From positions 8,601 to 72,600 of the forward strand of contig NZ_CVTA01000015.1 in assembly GCF_001050035.1 (NCBI RefSeq): DNA of 64,000 nt, written 5' to 3'. Made by a program: the position numbers and the translations under genes. The DNA comes from Mycolicibacterium komanii (GTDB taxonomy: Bacteria > Actinomycetota > Actinomycetes > Mycobacteriales > Mycobacteriaceae). A model generated the notes under the pieces. It had not been told where the DNA came from and ran no database searches. It saw only the letters and a program-made list of their open reading frames with translations. Below, one piece after another: positions 60,406 to 64,000 of this stretch (positions within the stretch are counted from its first letter, which is position 1; each line of letters begins with the position of its first letter).

Positions 60406-63400
60406 TCAGGACGCCGACCGGACCGTGATCTCGGCGATGTTGGAGCGGCTCTGGCCGTTGACCTGGCCGAGGGTCGACACCCAGACCAGCAGGTTCGACG
60501 TCGGCGACGCGTCCTCCACCTTGATGGTGTTGGACCCCGGCTTGAGCTGGGTGGCCGGCGCCAGCACCGTGGTATCGGACAGCGACGACGGAGTCGGCGA
60601 CTGCGCGGAGCGGATCTCGACGGCGGTGCCGGTGCTGTCCAGGTCGATGTCGACCTCGCCCACCTTGGTGCCCTGCGGCAGCTGCAACATCAGCCCGACA
60701 CCGTTCTTGAAGTTGGGGAAGGGCACCGGGTCGGTGTAGGTGTCGATCGGCCACGCCGTGGACTTGTCGCCGTCGATCGCCTTACCCGCCTCGGACGGCG
60801 CGTCGGCTTCGCCCTCGGGCGAAAAGACCGTCACCGCAGTGGGTTTGACGACGTTGCCGCTACCGCCACCGCCTCCATCGGCCGATTCCGAGGTGGTCGG
60901 GTCGTTGAGGCCGAGCCGGTCGCCGCCGAGGCCGTCGCCGACGTCGCCGAAGATGCGGCTCAGCACCGTCGCCAACACCACCAGCGCGACCACGACGATG
61001 GCGCCGCCCACACCCAGGCCGATCATCAGGGCCTTGCGTCGCCGCGCCTCGGTCTCCGGGTCGGTGGCGGCACCGACCCCTGCGGCGGCGGGCCGGTCGG
61101 GTTCGTCGACGGGGGAGATCAGCTCGGTGCGATCGGCGATCGCCGTCGCCTGCTGCAGCAGGTTCAACAGGGTGGGCGCGCTGCGGATGCCGCCACCCTC
61201 CTGGACGGCGCGTGCGGCCGCCGCGGAGATCTGGAAGGGGATCTGGCGGTCGATCGCGCGGGGTTCGATCGGTTGTCCGGCCGAGTCGAGGTCGGCGGGG
61301 GCCAGGCCGCTGCGGACGCCGTTTTCGGGCAGCGGCCACCGGTTCACCAGCAGCGCGTACAGCGCTGCGCCGATTCCGCGGATGTCGTCCTCGGGCGTCG
61401 CGTCGGGCAGCGTCGCGGGGAAGGCCAGCGCGACGTCGCCCTCGATGCTGACGCGGACGCGGCCCGGGTGGTCGATCGACAGGGCGACCCCGGCGCGGTG
61501 TGCGGCCTCCGCGGCCGCGGCCAGCGATTGCATGGCCCTGGCGCCGCCGATGGGGGAGGGAGAGGTGTCGGCCACCTCGACCAGCGAGCCGCCCCGGATC
61601 CATTCCGCGACCACCAGACCGCCGGACCCGGTGTTGACGACGTCGAGCACGCGGGCCACGCCGGGCATGTCGATGCTGCTCAGCTTGCGGGTACGGGTCA
61701 GGATCTCGCGCAGCGTCTCGTCGGACAGCGTGTTGTCCGGGTCGACGAACGTGAGCGCCACCTGGCGGTCGAGCGCGGTGTCGAGCGCCTGCCAGAACTG
61801 CAGTGTGGGCGGGCCACCGTGGAACACCAGCAGCCGGTATCGGCCCCCGCCGACCATCGCGCCCGGGATGAGATGAACGTCCTCGTCCGAGGTCGCGGCT
61901 TCGATGGCCGGTTCGCGCGGCGCGTCGAAGGCGAGAGGCTCACGAGAGGGGTCGCCGCCGTAATCGGACGGCGGCCGACCCGACACCGGAAGCCGCGTCG
62001 TGCCGTTCTCGGCGGCGACCTCGGTGGTCTCGCCGGGGTCGGGCACGTCGGGCTGCAGGTCGTCGGCGACGACGTCGGGCTGACCGCTCGGGAGCTTGGT
62101 GGTGGCGGTGCTGTCAGGTGTGGGCGCGGAGCCGCCTGCGGGTTCGTCGCTCACCGCTGGTCCTTTCAGCATCCGGTCCCTGGCAACTAGGTCAGGTGGT
62201 CCACGCCGGACCGCCGGCGGGCTGTGCCGACGCCCCGGTAGGGACGAATTCCTCTGATCAGGGTACGTGAGTGAGGTGCGCGTCCGTGGCCGGTCGGCGG
62301 CCGCGGTGGCCGACGCGGCTACTGAACCGCCTGCGGGGACGGGGCGGGACCGAGCGCCGAGGCGGCGGCGGACGGCCTCGAGTGCCGCCTGGGCTTCCGG
62401 GACACGCGCGCCCAGCAGGACCCCGACGATGACCGGCACCATGATCAAACCGAGCGCCAGCAGCCGCAGCAGCGAGCCGCCGCCGCCCCAGTTCCGCGTC
62501 AGCGCCTCCAGCCCGAACAATTGGTCGGCGACCTGGCCGACCATCGCGGCCAGCAGGGATGCGGCGATGGTGACCAGCACGGTGCGCACCACCTGCAGGT
62601 CGAGCAGGCGGCCGCCGGGCGGATCGAGGTTGGCCCGCAACAGGAAGTAGCCGACCACGGCGCCCGCCACGAAGCCCAGCCCGTTGGCCGTGCCGAGATA
62701 GCCGGCCACCAGATCGGGATCGTTGGTGAGGTGTGGCGCGATCAGCGAAGCGATGATCTTGACGGTGGTGATCACGACGATCAGCAGGATTGGCGTCCAC
62801 GGCTGCTGTCGTGCGTAGAACACCCGAAGCTGAAGTAGCACAAGCGCGTAGGGGATCAGCGTGAACGCCGACAGGGTGATCGCCATGCCGAGGTAGTTCG
62901 CGTCGACCTCGCCGAAGTTGCCGTAGGCGAACAGCGCGCTGCCGATCGCGGGGCCACCGACCGTCATCAGCGCCACGATCGGGATCAGCGTCACCATTGT
63001 CAGCCGTGTCGCCAGTGAGAGGTCGTTGAGCACCGCGCGTTGGTCGTTGGAGGCGGCGTTGCGGCTCAGCCGCGGCATGACGACCGTCAGCACGGTCACG
63101 CCGATCATGCCGAAGGGCAGCTGCAGCACCAGCCAGGTGTAGTTGTAGATCGCGGGCCCGGAAGCCGCGGCGCCGCTGGCGATCCGGTTTCCGACGATCA
63201 GGCCGACCTGGCTGATCAAGACGTACAGCACCATCGCCGACGCCATGGCGCCGAACTGCTTCATACGGTCGTCGACACCCCACAGCGGGCGCAGGCTGAT
63301 GCGTTCGCGGCGGATCGCCGCCAGCAGCACCAGGACCTGAGTGACCGTGCCGAGGGTCATGCCGATGCCGAGGACGAGGAGTTTCGCGTTGCCCATCTTC

Positions 63401-64000
63401 ACCGGGTCGACCGAGAGTTCGCCCGGGACAATGAGATACACACCGAGCGTCACGATGGCGACGACGTTGTTGCACACCGGTGCCCACGCCGGCGGCCCGA
63501 ACACGTTGCGGGTGTTGAGGATCGCCATGAACACCGACGACAAGCCGTAGAACAGCACCTGGGGCAGCAACAGGTAGGCGAACGCGGTGGTGAGATCGCG
63601 GTTGACCTCGGGATCACCGCCGAGCATGAGGTTGACGAGCATCGGCGCCGATGCGATCGACAAGGCGGTGATGATCAACAGCAGGGTCGTCGCGAGCGTC
63701 ACCAGGCGGCGGATGAACGCCGTGCCGTTGTCGGGGTCGTCGCGTTCGGCGCGTGCCAGCACGGGCACGAAGATCGCAGTGAACGTCGCCTCGAGGACGA
63801 GCGCCGCGATTAGGTTCGGCAACTGGTAGGCGACCGAGAAGGCGCTGGTGAGTGCGGCGCCCAGGATCGTGGCGAGCAGGACGATGCGCGCGAATCCGGT
63901 GAGCCGGCTGACCAGCGTCGCGACCGCCATGCCCCAGGACCGCGACACCACCGCCGCGTCGGAGAGCTCTTCGCGGCCGGCACGGCGGCGGGGGGCCGGC
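60406..64000 (-). CDS. murJ: Lipid II flippase MurJ (MviN) with C-terminal pseudokinase domain (5' end off window)
   Basis: A membrane flippase that moves lipid II across the inner membrane; its pseudokinase domain, phosphorylated by PknB, recruits FhaA. Nearly all of the protein is visible (1197 residues), and the true start lies past 64000. The N-terminal ~530 residues have about 14 membrane helices with VSRLTGFARIVLLATILGAA and YNYTWLVLQLPFGMIGVTVL. The linker leads to a pseudokinase-like domain (GGGRYRLLVFHGGPPTLQFW) lacking catalytic Lys and DFG. A further helix (ALMIGLGVGGAIVVVALVVL) and a sugar-binding-like external domain follow. The whole is one open frame, as in Rv3910. Confidence 0.94.
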   Translation of the reverse strand, partial: PAPRRRAGREELSDAAVVSRSWGMAVATLVSRLTGFARIVLLATILGAALTSAFSVAYQLPNLIAALVLEATFTAIFVPVLARAERDDPDNGTAFIRRLVTLATTLLLIITALSIASAPMLVNLMLGGDPEVNRDLTTAFAYLLLPQVLFYGLSSVFMAILNTRNVFGPPAWAPVCNNVVAIVTLGVYLIVPGELSVDPVKMGNAKLLVLGIGMTLGTVTQVLVLLAAIRRERISLRPLWGVDDRMKQFGAMASAMVLYVLISQVGLIVGNRIASGAAASGPAIYNYTWLVLQLPFGMIGVTVLTVVMPRLSRNAASNDQRAVLNDLSLATRLTMVTLIPIVALMTVGGPAIGSALFAYGNFGEVDANYLGMAITLSAFTLIPYALVLLQLRVFYARQQPWTPILLIVVITTVKIIASLIAPHLTNDPDLVAGYLGTANGLGFVAGAVVGYFLLRANLDPPGGRLLDLQVVRTVLVTIAASLLAAMVGQVADQLFGLEALTRNWGGGGSLLRLLALGLIMVPVIVGVLLGARVPEAQAALEAVRRRLGARSRPVPAGGSVAASATAAADRPRTRTSLTYPDQRNSSLPGRRHSPPAVRRGPPDLVARDRMLKGPAVSDEPAGGSAPTPDSTATTKLPSGQPDVVADDLQPDVPDPGETTEVAAENGTTRLPVSGRPPSDYGGDPSREPLAFDAPREPAIEAATSDEDVHLIPGAMVGGGRYRLLVFHGGPPTLQFWQALDTALDRQVALTFVDPDNTLSDETLREILTRTRKLSSIDMPGVARVLDVVNTGSGGLVVAEWIRGGSLVEVADTSPSPIGGARAMQSLAAAAEAAHRAGVALSIDHPGRVRVSIEGDVALAFPATLPDATPEDDIRGIGAALYALLVNRWPLPENGVRSGLAPADLDSAGQPIEPRAIDRQIPFQISAAAARAVQEGGGIRSAPTLLNLLQQATAIADRTELISPVDEPDRPAAAGVGAATDPETEARRRKALMIGLGVGGAIVVVALVVLATVLSRIFGDVGDGLGGDRLGLNDPTTSESADGGGGGSGNVVKPTAVTVFSPEGEADAPSEAGKAIDGDKSTAWPIDTYTDPVPFPNFKNGVGLMLQLPQGTKVGEVDIDLDSTGTAVEIRSAQSPTPSSLSDTTVLAPATQLKPGSNTIKVEDASPTSNLLVWVSTLGQVNGQSRSNIAEITVRSAS

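Noticed and set aside
60406..62160. Separate pseudokinase gene downstream of murJ starting at the internal Met of MLKGPAVSDE
   Set aside because: The frame is continuous through the membrane domain, and mycobacterial MurJ is known as a fusion with this domain; an internal start cannot be excluded but is not needed.
59272..62190. 972-codon open frame on the plus strand opposite trxB-murJ
   Set aside because: It lies wholly antisense to sigM, rsmA and murJ, has low-complexity Arg/Gly/Val/Asp-rich composition and no family resemblance; long antisense frames are expected at this GC content.

Overview
The window is a high-GC actinobacterial chromosome segment spanning the replication origin. Its content is typically mycobacterial: an ESX-1 type VII secretion cluster with PE35 and PPE68, WhiB6, the fhaA-fhaB-pstP-rodA-pbpA-pknA-pknB block, cwsA, crgA, F420-linked enzymes, and dnaA/dnaN/recF/gyrBA. 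Two traits favour a rapid-growing, Mycolicibacterium-like species: a short gnd gene between dnaN and recF, and ESX-1 lying on the gyrA side of oriC. The species cannot be named from the sequence alone.

Layout from left to right. 1-9630 (minus strand): the ESX-1 operon espF-like, espG1, espH, eccA1, eccB1, eccCa1, eccCb1, PE35, PPE68, running off the left edge and mostly coupled by 4- to 11-base overlaps. 9631-12775: a regulatory and accessory module with a divergent MinD/EspI-like ATPase, a regulator carrying two HTH domains, and whiB6. 12968-23616: an accessory metabolic stretch with an acyl-CoA carboxyltransferase, EVE protein, pirin, GNAT, thioesterase, ferritin-like protein, two F420/PPOX-type proteins, a molybdopterin oxidoreductase with a divergent TetR regulator, and a lipoprotein. 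23732-23814: tRNA-Leu(CAG). 24073-33891: the Ser/Thr phosphorylation and cell-wall operon. 33869-37422: trpG, a DUF881 gene, crgA, a PH-domain gene, ppiA and cwsA. 37447-38698: tRNA-Ala, a tiny DLW-39-like gene, tRNA-Ile and a DUF3566 gene. 38729-49409 (minus): gyrA, gyrB, dciA, recF, gnd, dnaN, oriC, dnaA. 49964-55337 (plus): rpmH, rnpA, yidD, yidC, jag, gidB, parA, parB with three parS sites. 55545-64000: a GNAT-like gene, then cwlM, trxC, trxB, rsmA, sigM and murJ on the minus strand, with murJ cut by the right edge.

Genes point away from oriC on both sides near the origin (minus to the left, plus to the right), as expected for leading-strand housekeeping genes. The window also holds much of one mycobacterial wall-growth control circuit: PknA/PknB kinases, PstP phosphatase, FhaA (which binds the phosphorylated MurJ pseudokinase domain), the MurJ flippase fusion, CwlM (a PknB substrate that activates MurA), and the RodA/PbpA, CrgA and CwsA growth and division factors. 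These functional links are established knowledge for mycobacteria and are not derived from this sequence.

No insertion sequence, prophage, CRISPR array or rRNA operon was seen. The observations most worth following are regulatory: a 25-base palindromic operator candidate and a 21-bp-arm hairpin in front of the tetR gene; repeated CGCTACG motifs between the HTH regulator and whiB6; a palindrome cluster with a DnaA box between crgA and the PH-domain gene; DnaA-box matches outside oriC; parS sites that double as ParA codons; and the absence of a recognisable espE where an EspI-like ATPase lies divergent to the ESX-1 operon.
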